This document shows positions 7,006-15,111 of a stretch of 31,668 bases of DNA, one piece after another. How positions within the stretch are numbered: position 1 is the first letter of the stretch; every line of letters begins with the position of its first letter. Under the pieces are notes generated by a model. That model saw only the letters and a program-made list of their open reading frames with translations. It did not search any database and was not told the origin of the DNA. A program made the translations under genes and the position numbers. This DNA comes from Coprosoma sp963660615 (GTDB lineage Bacteria > Bacillota_I > Bacilli_A > RF39 > UBA660): assembly GCA_963660615.1 (NCBI GenBank), contig CAVKYE010000015.1, forward strand, positions 1 through 31,668, written 5' to 3'.

Positions 7006-7969
7006 GGTTGGTTTTTTCGGTTTGGCTTTCTTTGCTTCTTATTAAAACTTTTTCTAGAGCATCTACTACATTTCTATCTAATTTTGGGGTTGATGGGTCT
7101 GATAGTTTATATAATATTGCCATTGTTTCATTGTATTCGTGTTTGTCTTGATAACTACATTTACTATTTAAAGCGTCATATGTATCACATACTCCTAGGA
7201 TTCTTCCACCTAAGGAAATGTTTTGGGTTTTATCTGGATATCCGGTGCCATCTAGTCTTTCATGATGGTCTATTATCATTTCTCTAATATCTTTAAATTC
7301 GTACCCTAGATATTCTTTTGGAATTAATTTTATTGCGATATCTACGTGTCTTGTCATTATGTCCCATTTTTCTTTGGATAATTTTGGGGTTTTATTGAAA
7401 AGGACTGAATCTGGGAGACAAATTTTACCTGAATCATAAAGATATCCTGCTAGTTTTAATTGTTTTATTTTTTCTGCGGGAAGTCCTAGTTCTCTACCAA
7501 TTTCTTCTGCATATTTAGCTACGTTTATAGCGTGTTCGTAGGTGTGTTTATCTTTTTGTTTTAATAGTTCTAATATTTTAGATAAGCCATCATCACTTTG
7601 ATTTATTAATTGTGCTATTTTTCTTGTGTTTCCTATGATAGCATCATCTAATATTTTCTGTTTGCTTTTTTCTATATTTTCTTCACTATTAAAAGCTATT
7701 TTTTCAAAATCTTCAGCTGATGAACTTATGATAAGTGAGGTGGCTCCACAAAATTGTTTTATTTTTTGTAAGGATTCATCTTCTTTTTTTGCAAGAATTA
7801 TATCTGGTCTATTTAATAATTCATTATTTTTCATAAGTGTGGTTTCATAAAATGCGTAGAATTCATCACCTAGTATGTTTTCTATTTGATTTTTTTCTTC
7901 TTCTGTTAGTCCATAAAATCCTATACGATAGGTTGGATTAAAGTTTTGGGCTAGTTCGTTATATTTCAT
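6992..7969 (-). CDS. HD-GYP-type phosphohydrolase, divergent active site
   Basis: HD-GYP proteins hydrolyse cyclic di-nucleotides such as cyclic di-GMP. In this 325-residue protein residues 140-320 form the domain: HTYEHAINVAKYAEEIG (His146), YDSGKI (178-183), His208, then DHHERLDGTGYP with His235, His236 and the intact GYP at 243-245, and CDTYDAL (Asp262). The canonical HD dyad is replaced by Tyr178-Asp179, so one metal-binding histidine is missing and activity may be altered or lost. The N-terminal 135 residues are not recognised. The ATG at 7969 has GGAGGA upstream; a start at 7990 would overlap that ribosome site. The promoter lies at 7993-8021. It is monocistronic. Confidence 0.88.
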   Translation of the reverse strand: MKYNELAQNFNPTYRIGFYGLTEEEKNQIENILGDEFYAFYETTLMKNNELLNRPDIILAKKEDESLQKIKQFCGATSLIISSSAEDFEKIAFNSEENIEKSKQKILDDAIIGNTRKIAQLINQSDDGLSKILELLKQKDKHTYEHAINVAKYAEEIGRELGLPAEKIKQLKLAGYLYDSGKICLPDSVLFNKTPKLSKEKWDIMTRHVDIAIKLIPKEYLGYEFKDIREMIIDHHERLDGTGYPDKTQNISLGGRILGVCDTYDALNSKCSYQDKHEYNETMAILYKLSDPSTPKLDRNVVDALEKVLIRSKESQTEKTNQKAQ

Positions 7970-7992
7970 AATATTCCTCCTAAGTGACATAT

Positions 7993-8021
7993 ATTATAGC
8001 ATTATTTGTATTTAAATTCAA
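7993..8021 (-). promoter_or_regulatory. Promoter of the HD-GYP gene
   Basis: Minus strand TTGAAT (8021-8016), 17-base spacer, TATAAT (7998-7993), 24 bases upstream of the chosen start. It confirms that translation does not begin at 7990. Confidence 0.8.
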
Positions 8022-8031
8022 TTTTGAGGTT

Positions 8032-8053
8032 AAAAAAACTAGATTAATCCAGC
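8032..8053 (-). terminator. Terminator of the orphan HTH gene
   Basis: A short stem, CTGGA-TTAA-TCTAG with flanking pairs, is followed by seven Ts (8038-8032). The TAG stop (8039-8041) forms the end of the stem. The stem is weak. Confidence 0.55.
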
Positions 8054-8365
8054 TTCTTTTAGAACTCCATAGATACATGAGTAGCTACGGCTATTATAAA
8101 AATGACAGAATTTTCTGATGCTGACATTGCTTTTTTTGAATAGGGTTATGATTTTTTCTTTTTCTTCTTGACTCATGGCATTTACTGGCACTCTATTTTT
8201 GTTACCGTGTTCCATTCTTATTGTTCCGTTTATTACTTCTTTTTTTAGTTTTAAAATATATTTTGGATGATAGCCGGTTGCTTCGGCTATTTCTTTATAT
8301 GATAAAAATGTTTCATTTTTTAATTTTTTATTTATTAGCTTTACGGCTAGTTCTTTTTTCCCCAT
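8039..8365 (-). CDS. Orphan transposase-like helix-turn-helix protein
   Basis: This 108-residue protein resembles the N-terminal DNA-binding part of ISNCY/IS1202-type transposases. A helix-turn-helix lies at about 20-45 (LSYKEIAEATGYHPKYILKL), then RMEHGNKNRVP, which recalls the HGNRG-x-P linker of those transposases, then a second helical unit ending YGVLKEAGLI. No catalytic DDE domain follows, and no terminal inverted repeats are visible. The reading frame is intact and has its own promoter and terminator, so it may be a domesticated DNA-binding protein rather than debris. I chose the ATG at 8365 because GGGTGAT precedes it; an ATG at 8377 overlaps that site. The family assignment is from memory of motifs. 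Confidence 0.65.
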   Translation of the reverse strand: MGKKELAVKLINKKLKNETFLSYKEIAEATGYHPKYILKLKKEVINGTIRMEHGNKNRVPVNAMSQEEKEKIITLFKKSNVSIRKFCHFYNSRSYSCIYGVLKEAGLI

Positions 8366-8395
8366 ATTATCACCCATTTTCTTTTTGTTTTTTTT

Positions 8396-8426
8396 ATTAT
8401 AACATTTTTAAGGACGTTTATGTCAA
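8396..8426 (-). promoter_or_regulatory. Promoter of the orphan HTH gene
   Basis: Perfect TTGACA (8426-8421) and TATAAT (8401-8396) on the minus strand, with a long 19-base spacer, between the yhgE terminator and the HTH start. Confidence 0.7.
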
Positions 8427-8435
8427 TATTTGGTT

Positions 8436-8470
8436 AAAAAAATAGAGATTTTTTATTTTTTCTCTATTTT
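8436..8470 (-). terminator. Terminator of yhgE
   Basis: AAATAGAG (8469-8462) pairs with CTCTATTT (8447-8440) on the minus strand, followed by Ts. The stop codon (8453-8455) is in the loop. Confidence 0.85.
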
Positions 8471-10582
8471 TTTTGTTTTGTTATTTTTTGATTTCGTTAC
8501 TTTTTTTGTTTTATTTTTTTCTTTTGTGTTTTTTACTTCTTTTACCTTGTCTTGGTTGACGTTTTCTTTTACACGTTTTTCTTTTTTGGTTTTATATATT
8601 TCTCTTATTACTACTAATAGTGTGAATGTGATAAAGATTAGTACTAGTATTAATATGTCTTTTGTTAGGAAGTTACTATTAATGTTAACGAATGATTCTC
8701 TTAGTAAGTCAACTGAATATGTCATTGGCATGAATGGATATATTATTTTATATAGTGTTGGTTCGGTCTCAATTGGGAATGTTCCTCCACAAGACGCAAG
8801 TTGAAGTACTAAGAATACTATTGCTAGGAATTTACCTACATCTCCAAGAACAAATATTAAGAATGTTATTATTGATAAGAAGGCGGCGGATATTAAGATA
8901 CAACTTCCATAGAATAGTGCTAGGTTTGTAACTTCGAATCCTAGGCATGTTTTTAGGATAAATCCTAGTGCTATTGCTTGAACTACGGCTATTATTCCAT
9001 AGCCTGCTAATCTTATTCCTCTATGTTTTGTATCTCTACCTAGTAATTTGAATCTATTTTCTGGATCATAATATATTCCGATTAATACTAATAATCCACC
9101 TATCCATAGTGATAGTGACATAAAGTATGGTGAGAAGAATATACCATAGGTTTCAACATCTCCATAACTGTCTGTTTTTGTTTTTACTGCTGATGCGGTA
9201 TGTTTATCTAAGCCATCTAGTTTATCTGTTTGTTCTTTTGTTTCTGTTATGGATTTATCTACTTCATCTTTTGCTGTTTTTACACCATCAGATAATGTAC
9301 TTGTTCCATCATTCAAAGTAGAGGCTCCACTATCTAGTTTACTAATTCCACTTGATACTGCTTTTGAACTACTGCTTAATGTATTTAATCCATCATTTAA
9401 TGAACCTATTCCAGAGTATACACTCTTAGAACTATCTTTTAAAGTTGCAAGTCCTGATTCTAATGAATCTATTCCTTCTTTTAGGGCTGTTAGACTTGAG
9501 GTTTTTGAGTTTAATAGATTTGTTCCTTGACTTAATGTTTCTGCACCACTATTTAGGGCCGATGCACTATTGGATAGCATTGTACTGGCACTTACCATGA
9601 CAATGTTGCCATTTACATCTTTTATTTCATATTTCTTATCATTCATAAAGCTATTTGCAGATGCACATATTTTTGACAAATTATCATCCATTGTTATGTT
9701 ATTGGCTTTAAGCCCTGTACAGTAATTGTTTAGGTAAGTATATATACTTAGGGCATTATTAACACCTGTGGTATATTGTTGGATACCTGTTTTAAGACTT
9801 TCTGTACCTGCATTTAAATCATTTACTTTACTTACTAGTGTAGGTAAGCTATTTGTGGCTGCTTTTAAAGTTGCTGCCCCACTATAAGCACTATTGATAC
9901 CTTCATCAAATTTACCATATAATGTATATAATTTTGTACTACCTGATAGGGCTGTATTTATACCATTATCAAATTGATTATAACTATTTTTAAGGGTATT
10001 TGTTCCTTCTTTTAATGTGTTTGTTCCCTCTTTTAAGGTGTTTGTACCATTATAGATTGTTCCAAGTCCATCACTTATTGCTTGTGTTTTTTCTGGCACG
10101 CTTTGAAGATTAGATGTTAATGTTCCTACTACTTCTTCGGTTACACTTTGTTCTAATTTCATTTGTACTTCTTTCATTGCTGATGATAATATTTGTGATG
10201 CTAAATAATTTGATTTTGTATTTGGTCTATATGTTATTGTTGCTTCTTGTTTATTTTTCTTTTCGGCACTTAGTAGGTCTTTTGTAAAGTCACTTGGTAT
10301 TTTTATTATTGCATAGTATTTTTCGTCTACTAAGCCTTTTTCGGCTTCTTTTGATGATAATTCATCGAAGTCAAAGGTGCCATCTTTTAATAGTTCTTTT
10401 GTGAATTCTTCACCTTTACACTCGTTATCCACACACTTATCTTCATTTACGATTGCTACTGGTATATTATCAAGTGAGTTATATGGGTCCCAGAAACCAC
10501 CTAAATAAAATAAACTATAAACGAGTGGTAATACGATAACACCGATTACAATTATTAATCTTTTTTTCATTGTTTTGTCCAT
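8453..10582 (-). CDS. yhgE: YhgE/Pip-family ABC-2-type membrane protein
   Basis: The 709-residue protein belongs to the phage-infection-protein family, which is placed with ABC-2/RND-like exporters; its substrate is not known. One membrane helix (about 8-27) is followed by the family signature GFWDPYNSLDNIPVAIVNED (about 30-49). A long extracellular part (about 50-480) contains many L-x-x-G-x-x-x-L heptad-like units, including three tandem copies of GTNTLKE encoded near 9985-10050, probably a coiled coil. The C-terminal part has five to six membrane helices and a lysine-rich tail. It starts one base after the tetR stop, so the two genes are co-transcribed and probably translationally coupled. 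It is probably repressed by the TetR protein at 11155-11195. Confidence 0.9.
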   Translation of the reverse strand: MDKTMKKRLIIVIGVIVLPLVYSLFYLGGFWDPYNSLDNIPVAIVNEDKCVDNECKGEEFTKELLKDGTFDFDELSSKEAEKGLVDEKYYAIIKIPSDFTKDLLSAEKKNKQEATITYRPNTKSNYLASQILSSAMKEVQMKLEQSVTEEVVGTLTSNLQSVPEKTQAISDGLGTIYNGTNTLKEGTNTLKEGTNTLKNSYNQFDNGINTALSGSTKLYTLYGKFDEGINSAYSGAATLKAATNSLPTLVSKVNDLNAGTESLKTGIQQYTTGVNNALSIYTYLNNYCTGLKANNITMDDNLSKICASANSFMNDKKYEIKDVNGNIVMVSASTMLSNSASALNSGAETLSQGTNLLNSKTSSLTALKEGIDSLESGLATLKDSSKSVYSGIGSLNDGLNTLSSSSKAVSSGISKLDSGASTLNDGTSTLSDGVKTAKDEVDKSITETKEQTDKLDGLDKHTASAVKTKTDSYGDVETYGIFFSPYFMSLSLWIGGLLVLIGIYYDPENRFKLLGRDTKHRGIRLAGYGIIAVVQAIALGFILKTCLGFEVTNLALFYGSCILISAAFLSIITFLIFVLGDVGKFLAIVFLVLQLASCGGTFPIETEPTLYKIIYPFMPMTYSVDLLRESFVNINSNFLTKDILILVLIFITFTLLVVIREIYKTKKEKRVKENVNQDKVKEVKNTKEKNKTKKVTKSKNNKTKKIEKK

Positions 10583-10583
10583 G

Positions 10584-11135
10584 TTATTTATCCCCCTGTC
10601 TTATAATTCCCTCTGTTAATACTTTGGTTATTTGTTTGGAAAGTGTTTCTTTATCGAGTGTTCCTTTCCATTCAAATTTTAAAGCAACATATACCTTATA
10701 AATAATAAAAGCAGTAATAGAGGTGTCACATTGTTTTAGATGTCCATCTTGTATGGCACAATCTAGTTTTGTTTTTATTGATTCTACTATTTCTTTGGTA
10801 ATTATTTCTAAACAATTGCTTGTATATCTATTTTCTTTTTCAAATGCTGTGAGTAATTCAGAATTAACTTGATAATCTAGTGTTGCTATCATCATTTCAT
10901 GTAATTTTGATGGAAAAGGTATGTCTTTTTTGCCTATTTCATCACATATCTCTTTAATTTTATTTAATTCTTCATATAAAAAATATTTAATTAATTCATC
11001 TTTATCTTTAAAATATGAATAGATTGTTTTTTTTGTTACGTTTGATTCTTTGGCTATTTCGTCCATGCTTATACGGTAGCCATATTTACTAAATAATTTT
11101 CTGGCTGTTTCTATCACTATTTCTTTTTTACTCAT
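10584..11135 (-). CDS. TetR/AcrR-family transcriptional regulator
   Basis: This 183-residue protein has an N-terminal TetR helix-turn-helix: ARKLFSKYGYRISMDEIAKESNVTKKTIYSYFKDKDEL, about residues 11-48 (GYRISMDEIA, then TKKTIYSYF as recognition helix). The C-terminal ligand domain (about 60-183) is helical and variable, as is usual. It is the first gene of a two-gene operon with yhgE and probably represses both. Its promoter is overlapped by palindromic ATACT/AGTAT boxes. The inducer is unknown, probably a compound or membrane stress that the YhgE protein handles. Confidence 0.92.
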   Translation of the reverse strand: MSKKEIVIETARKLFSKYGYRISMDEIAKESNVTKKTIYSYFKDKDELIKYFLYEELNKIKEICDEIGKKDIPFPSKLHEMMIATLDYQVNSELLTAFEKENRYTSNCLEIITKEIVESIKTKLDCAIQDGHLKQCDTSITAFIIYKVYVALKFEWKGTLDKETLSKQITKVLTEGIIRQGDK

Positions 11136-11154
11136 AAAATCACTTCCGGCAAAA

Positions 11155-11216
11155 ATATACTAGTACACTAAAAAAGTATACTGGTATAGTATATGACTTT
11201 TTTCGAGATTTGTCAA
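11155..11216 (-). promoter_or_regulatory. tetR-yhgE promoter with operator
   Basis: Minus strand TTGACA (11216-11211), 17-base spacer, TATACT (11193-11188): a near-consensus promoter. Overlapping the -10 and downstream are AGTATACT (11175-11182, a perfect palindrome), ATACT-GGTAT-AGTAT (11178-11192) and a related copy ATACTAGTACACT (11157-11169). These tandem, partly palindromic boxes are the likely binding sites of the TetR protein and suggest autorepression. Confidence 0.8.
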
Positions 11217-11279
11217 CATTTTCTGCTTTATTTTTTTTGATTTTGTTATTTTTAGTGTAAAGTGGTAAGGTTTTGTTGA

Positions 11280-11333
11280 GATAATTTTTAATTTTTGGTA
11301 AACACTTTTTGACGTTTTTTGATTTTTTTGACA
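11280..11333. repeat. Direct repeat, copy 1
   Basis: The core AAACACTTTTTGAC followed by T-tracts (11300-11333) matches 11587-11620 at 31 of 34 bases. The similarity extends left through GATAATTT...AATTTTTG (from 11280), with an indel of about ten bases between copies. Confidence 0.7.
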
Positions 11334-11556
11334 GAAAAAGTCTATTTGAAATAGTTTTTTAGTTCTTATTATATGTGTTTTTGTTACGTTTTTTATCTTT
11401 TTTTATGGCTATGATGTATATTTTTTAGATAATTCTTGTTTTTTTTGAATATGAATTTTTTTCTTCTTTATTTTGGTTTATGCATGTTTCTTTGAAACTA
11501 TATTTGTATTTTTTTATTTTCTTTGTTTTATTGTGATTTTGGTAATGTTTTCATAG

Positions 11557-11620
11557 GATAATTTATTTAATTTTTGAAGATTTTCTAAACACTTTTTGAC
11601 ATTTTTTAATTTTTTTGTCA
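11557..11620. repeat. Direct repeat, copy 2
   Basis: Second copy of the element at 11280-11333, in the same orientation, 287 bases away core to core. It lies in the downstream region of the helicase gene, while copy 1 lies upstream of the tetR promoter. Confidence 0.7.
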
Positions 11621-11644
11621 TTTTATGGAACCTTTTATCATTAT

Positions 11645-13249
11645 TTATTCTTTTTTATCGTGGATGATTACTCCTTTTTGGTTTATTAGTTCTTTTATGA
11701 ATACTGATGGGTTATCTTTTTTTACTAATAGATGATTTTGATTTTGGGCCCTTGTCATGGCGACATAGAATAGTCTTCTTTCTTCGGCTAGGGGGTATGT
11801 TTCTTCTTTTGCGACATAGTTTAATACTTTGTCATTTATTATTTTGTTTGGAAAGCCTGTTATTTTGTTTTCAAGGTTTATGATTATGCTGTCTTCACTT
11901 TCTAGGCCTTTGGCACTATGGGCGGTTAGAAATGTGGCATTTTGGGGGATGCTTGGACACATTTTTATGTCTTTGTTGTTACGCCCTATGATTAGGGTTT
12001 GTTTATTTTTGGTGTTTTTTATTACTTTATCCCATATTTCTTTTGGGGACTTTTTGTAATAGTATATGTGAATTGGATTGTTTTGATGTTTGTTTGATTT
12101 TAGTTTCTTTTTTATTTGGATTGGGTTTTTCATGATAAAGTTTCCCATGATGTTTAATAGTTCTTGTGAGGTGCGATAGGTGTTTTCTAATTTGTATATT
12201 TGGGCATATTTGTAGTATTTTTTAAAGTTTGTGAATACTTTTAGGTCTGAGCCTGTGAAGTGGTAGATGCTTTGGAAATCATCGCCTACACATAGTAGTT
12301 TGGCGTTTGTTTGGTTTTTGATGGCTTTTATGAGTTTGCATTTGGAAATGGATGTATCTTGATATTCATCAATTATTATGTATTTATAGTCTTGTATTCC
12401 GTTTTTTTCTACTATTTTTGTTGCTATGTTTATCATGTCGTTGAAATCTATTTCTTTGTTTTTTATTAGACTGTTTTGGTATTTTATTATTATTTGTTTG
12501 GTTATTTCTAGGAATATTTTTGTCCTTTTTCTTTCGTATCCTTTTAGTTTTTTCTTGTTTTCTTTTTGAAAGGTTTCGAAATCTTTTATTTTATAGTTTC
12601 CACTTTTAAAGAGATTTATGAAGGTGTTTATTAGTTTTATTAGATTTTTATAATTATTTGTTTCTTTGTTTTGTTTTAGGTATTTTTCTTCATCGTCGGG
12701 GAGTAATTCATATGTGTTTTTGCTTTCTTTTAGGGTTTTTTTGATTATTTCTATTAGTTTTTTTTCGTTTGTTATTTTATAGTACTGTCCGTTTTCTTTG
12801 ATGATTTTATATCCTAGTTTGTGAAAAGTTATTACGTTTACGTTTATATTTTGTTTTTTTAGTTTTTGTTTGAGGCTGTTTGATGCTTCATTTGTGAATG
12901 ATATGCATAGGATGGAATTTGGGTCTACTTTATTTTTTATTAAGTATATTATTTTGGCGATGATGGTTAGGCTTTTACCGCTTCCAGCTCCAGCTATTAC
13001 TAGGGATGCATCTTCTTCTTGTATTACTATTTGTCTTTGATTTTCATCTAAGGTTTTTCCTTCTATATTATTGAATAGGTTTTCAAATTCTTGTTGTTGT
13101 TTTATTATGTAGTTTTGATTGTTTATTTTTATTTGTTTTTTTAGTTTGGCTTTTTTTATGTTGTATCTTATGTTTCCTAGGATTTTTCTTTGGTATTTTA
13201 TTTTTAGTTTTTTTATTTTGTTTTTTTCTTCTAATTTTGATGTATACAA
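11645..13249 (-). CDS. UvrD/Rep-type superfamily 1 DNA helicase (helicase IV-like)
   Basis: This 534-residue ATP-dependent DNA helicase probably works in repair or recombination. After a lysine-rich N-terminal segment (about 1-55) come LDENQRQIV (Q-motif, about 67-75), Walker A GAGSGKS (87-93), Walker B IIIDEYQDTS, GDDFQSIYHFTGSD (motif III), TYRTS (motif IV), LTAHSAKGLE (motif V) and RRLFYVAMTRAQ (motif VI). All SF1A motifs are present, but the protein is shorter than UvrD or HelD, mainly through small accessory subdomains. The start is TTG at 13249 with AGGAGG eight bases upstream. That start lies in the T-run of a possible hairpin (13248-13293), which suggests control of expression. Confidence 0.9.
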   Translation of the reverse strand: MYTSKLEEKNKIKKLKIKYQRKILGNIRYNIKKAKLKKQIKINNQNYIIKQQQEFENLFNNIEGKTLDENQRQIVIQEEDASLVIAGAGSGKSLTIIAKIIYLIKNKVDPNSILCISFTNEASNSLKQKLKKQNINVNVITFHKLGYKIIKENGQYYKITNEKKLIEIIKKTLKESKNTYELLPDDEEKYLKQNKETNNYKNLIKLINTFINLFKSGNYKIKDFETFQKENKKKLKGYERKRTKIFLEITKQIIIKYQNSLIKNKEIDFNDMINIATKIVEKNGIQDYKYIIIDEYQDTSISKCKLIKAIKNQTNAKLLCVGDDFQSIYHFTGSDLKVFTNFKKYYKYAQIYKLENTYRTSQELLNIMGNFIMKNPIQIKKKLKSNKHQNNPIHIYYYKKSPKEIWDKVIKNTKNKQTLIIGRNNKDIKMCPSIPQNATFLTAHSAKGLESEDSIIINLENKITGFPNKIINDKVLNYVAKEETYPLAEERRLFYVAMTRAQNQNHLLVKKDNPSVFIKELINQKGVIIHDKKE

Positions 13250-13293
13250 AAAAACACCTCCTATTATTATGATACGATAAAAGTTGGTGTTTT
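13248..13293 (-). promoter_or_regulatory. Hairpin covering the helicase ribosome site
   Basis: Minus strand AAAACACC (13293-13286) pairs with GGTGTTTT (13258-13251), then the T-run continues into the TTG start codon. The AGGAGG lies at the edge of the 27-base loop and the 3' arm. It could act as terminator of the upstream gene, as attenuator, or as a lid on the ribosome site. Confidence 0.5.
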
Positions 13294-13311
13294 CCTTTTT
13301 ATTTTCGGATT

Positions 13312-13650
13312 TTAATTTAATGTGAATGTGATTTTTCCTAAGTTTATGTATATGTATATAGCTGTTGTGACTATTCCAAGGCCAAAACCTGATATTAGGG
13401 CCATGATTATCATGTTTATGAAGCCGTTTCGTCTATCGTTTGGATCTAAGATGGAATGGCCGTTTGATAGGGTAAGTCGTTTGTTTACGGTGCCTTTGCT
13501 TTGTGATTTATTTTCTGCTTCTTCTTGCCAGTTCATTGTTTGTCCGTTTTTTTGTTCATTATCTAATTCTTCTTTGAGTTTTAGTAATTCTCTTTGCTGT
13601 TGTTTGAGTTTTTCTATTTGTGATCTTATTTGATTTAAACGGTCGTTCAT
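13312..13650 (-). CDS. Small coiled-coil protein with one membrane segment
   Basis: I do not recognise a family. The 112-residue protein begins with a coiled coil (about 1-35, LNQIRSQIEKLKQQQREL). A polar linker follows, with SNGHSILDPNDRRNG (about 62-76), and then a single hydrophobic segment (about 77-102) near the C-terminus. This suggests a membrane-anchored cytoplasmic protein. It lies between murE and the helicase, downstream of the murE terminator, so it probably has its own promoter; TACAAT about 25 bases upstream is a possible -10. Function unknown. Confidence 0.75.
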   Translation of the reverse strand: MNDRLNQIRSQIEKLKQQQRELLKLKEELDNEQKNGQTMNWQEEAENKSQSKGTVNKRLTLSNGHSILDPNDRRNGFINMIIMALISGFGLGIVTTAIYIYINLGKITFTLN

Positions 13651-13722
13651 CTTTTTACCTACTTTCTATTTATATTGTATCATAATACTGTAATTTTATT
13701 TCATTTTTTTGTGTTTTATGTG

Positions 13723-13755
13723 TAAAGAAAAGGTGAATTATTTTACCCACCTTTT
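13723..13755 (-). terminator. Terminator of the asnB-murE operon
   Basis: AAAAGGTG (13755-13748) pairs with CACCTTTT (13735-13728) on the minus strand, then CTTT. The murE stop (13738-13740) is in the loop. The T-run is interrupted. Confidence 0.65.
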
Positions 13756-15090
13756 GACTTCTTCATAGTCGCTTAAATGAAATTTTTCTTTTCCTATTAT
13801 TTGATAGTCTTCATGTCCTTTGCCTAAAACTAGTAATATATCTTTTTCTTCTAGCATGTTTATTGCTTCTTTGATGGCTGATGGTCTATCGGGATTTATT
13901 TTGTAGTTGTTTTTTGTTAGTCCTTCGGTTATGTCTTTTAGTATGGCATCTGGATTTTCGGTTCTTGGGTTGTCGCTTGTAAACATAACAAAGTCACTAT
14001 TTTCGGTGGCTATTTTCCCCATGATTGGTCTTTTGGTTTTATCTCTATCTCCGCCACAGCCTACTAGGGTTATTATTTTTCCTTCGGCGTATTCTTTGAC
14101 GCTTTTTATGATGTTTAATACGGCATCTGGGGTATGGGCATAATCAATTATTACTGATATTTTGTCATTTTTAACGATTTGATATCTTCCAGTTGGGGCT
14201 TTTAGGGTTAGGGTTTCTTTGATGACGTCGTCTATATCTAGTCCTAGTAAATCACATATTACGTATACGTTCATGTAGTTATATATATTATAGGTTCCTG
14301 GGATTGGTAAGCAAACTTCTTTTATTTCATCTAGATGAGATATTTTGAATGTACTATGGTTGTTTGTTAGTTTGATGTCTTCTATTTGATAGTCGGCTTT
14401 GTTTCTTCCAATTAGGATATTTTTATTGTTTTCTAGTATAAAGTCTTTGCCATATTTATCGTCGATGTTTATGATGGCAGTTCCTTCATTTTTTAGGTTT
14501 TTAAATAGTTCTAGTTTGGCTTTTTCGTAGGCTTCCATTGTTTTATGGTAGTCTAGATGATCTTGGGTTAGGTTGGTAAAGCCTACATAATCAAATTTTA
14601 GTCCTTCTAGCCTTCTATTACTTAGGGCTTGTGATGATACTTCCATGGCTACTACTTCGCAATCATCGCTTGCGGCTTCTACTAGCATTTCATATAGGTC
14701 ATATAAATCTGGGGTTGTGTTTACTAATTCGCGATGTTTTTCTGGTAAATAAAATCCTATAGTCCCAATATATGCGGATTTTATCCCTAGTTTGTTTAGT
14801 AGTTGATAGGTTAAGTAGCAACTTGTGGTTTTGCCGTTTGTACCAGTGATTCCTATTAGTTTTACTTTGCTTAGTTTATCTTTGTATAAATCGTTTAGGT
14901 ATTCAGCTAAGTATGTACGGGTATCTTCGGTTATTATTGTTTTTACGCTATATTCTCCTCTTTCGGCTATTATGCAAGCGGCTCCTTTTTCGATGGCATC
15001 TTCTATAAAATCATGTCCGTCACGGGTTGCTGATTTTATGGCTATGAAGGTGTCCCCTTTTTCTATTTTTTGTGAATTGACTTTTAACAT
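13738..15090 (-). CDS. murE: UDP-MurNAc-tripeptide ligase MurE, diaminopimelate type
   Basis: MurE adds the third amino acid to UDP-MurNAc-Ala-Glu in the cytoplasm. The 450-residue protein carries the P-loop TGTNGKTT, the substrate stretch NTTPDLYDL, the Lys of KAKLELF (carbamylated in the family) and DNPRTENP. DNPR is the signature for meso-diaminopimelate, whereas lysine-adding enzymes have DNPA. The N-terminal domain is short: it begins at NSQKIEKGDTF, the counterpart of DSR-x-VKPGDLF, so about 25 residues seen in other MurE proteins are absent. The start has AGGAGG. It is the last gene of an operon after asnB and a small membrane protein. Confidence 0.95.
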   Translation of the reverse strand: MLKVNSQKIEKGDTFIAIKSATRDGHDFIEDAIEKGAACIIAERGEYSVKTIITEDTRTYLAEYLNDLYKDKLSKVKLIGITGTNGKTTSCYLTYQLLNKLGIKSAYIGTIGFYLPEKHRELVNTTPDLYDLYEMLVEAASDDCEVVAMEVSSQALSNRRLEGLKFDYVGFTNLTQDHLDYHKTMEAYEKAKLELFKNLKNEGTAIINIDDKYGKDFILENNKNILIGRNKADYQIEDIKLTNNHSTFKISHLDEIKEVCLPIPGTYNIYNYMNVYVICDLLGLDIDDVIKETLTLKAPTGRYQIVKNDKISVIIDYAHTPDAVLNIIKSVKEYAEGKIITLVGCGGDRDKTKRPIMGKIATENSDFVMFTSDNPRTENPDAILKDITEGLTKNNYKINPDRPSAIKEAINMLEEKDILLVLGKGHEDYQIIGKEKFHLSDYEEVKRWVK

Positions 15091-15111
15091 ATGTCTACCT
15101 CCTAATATAAT

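Larger units (their letters stand above)
11217..11644. other. AT-rich intergenic region without a gene
   Basis: This roughly 430-base stretch between the tetR promoter and the helicase stop is very T-rich on the plus strand. I see no reading frame with a ribosome site and no convincing terminator hairpin for the helicase. Its only clear feature is the pair of diverged direct repeats listed separately. Confidence 0.6.

Noticed and set aside
9127..9530. Plus-strand frames within yhgE
   Set aside because: They mirror the repetitive coiled-coil coding sequence on the other strand and have no initiation signals.
9985..10050. Tandem 21-base repeats, possible CRISPR-like array
   Set aside because: They are in-frame GTNTLKE repeats within yhgE without spacers.
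11320..11360. Possible plus-strand promoter (TTGACA at 11328-11333)
   Set aside because: No good -10 at suitable distance and no gene or terminator follows.
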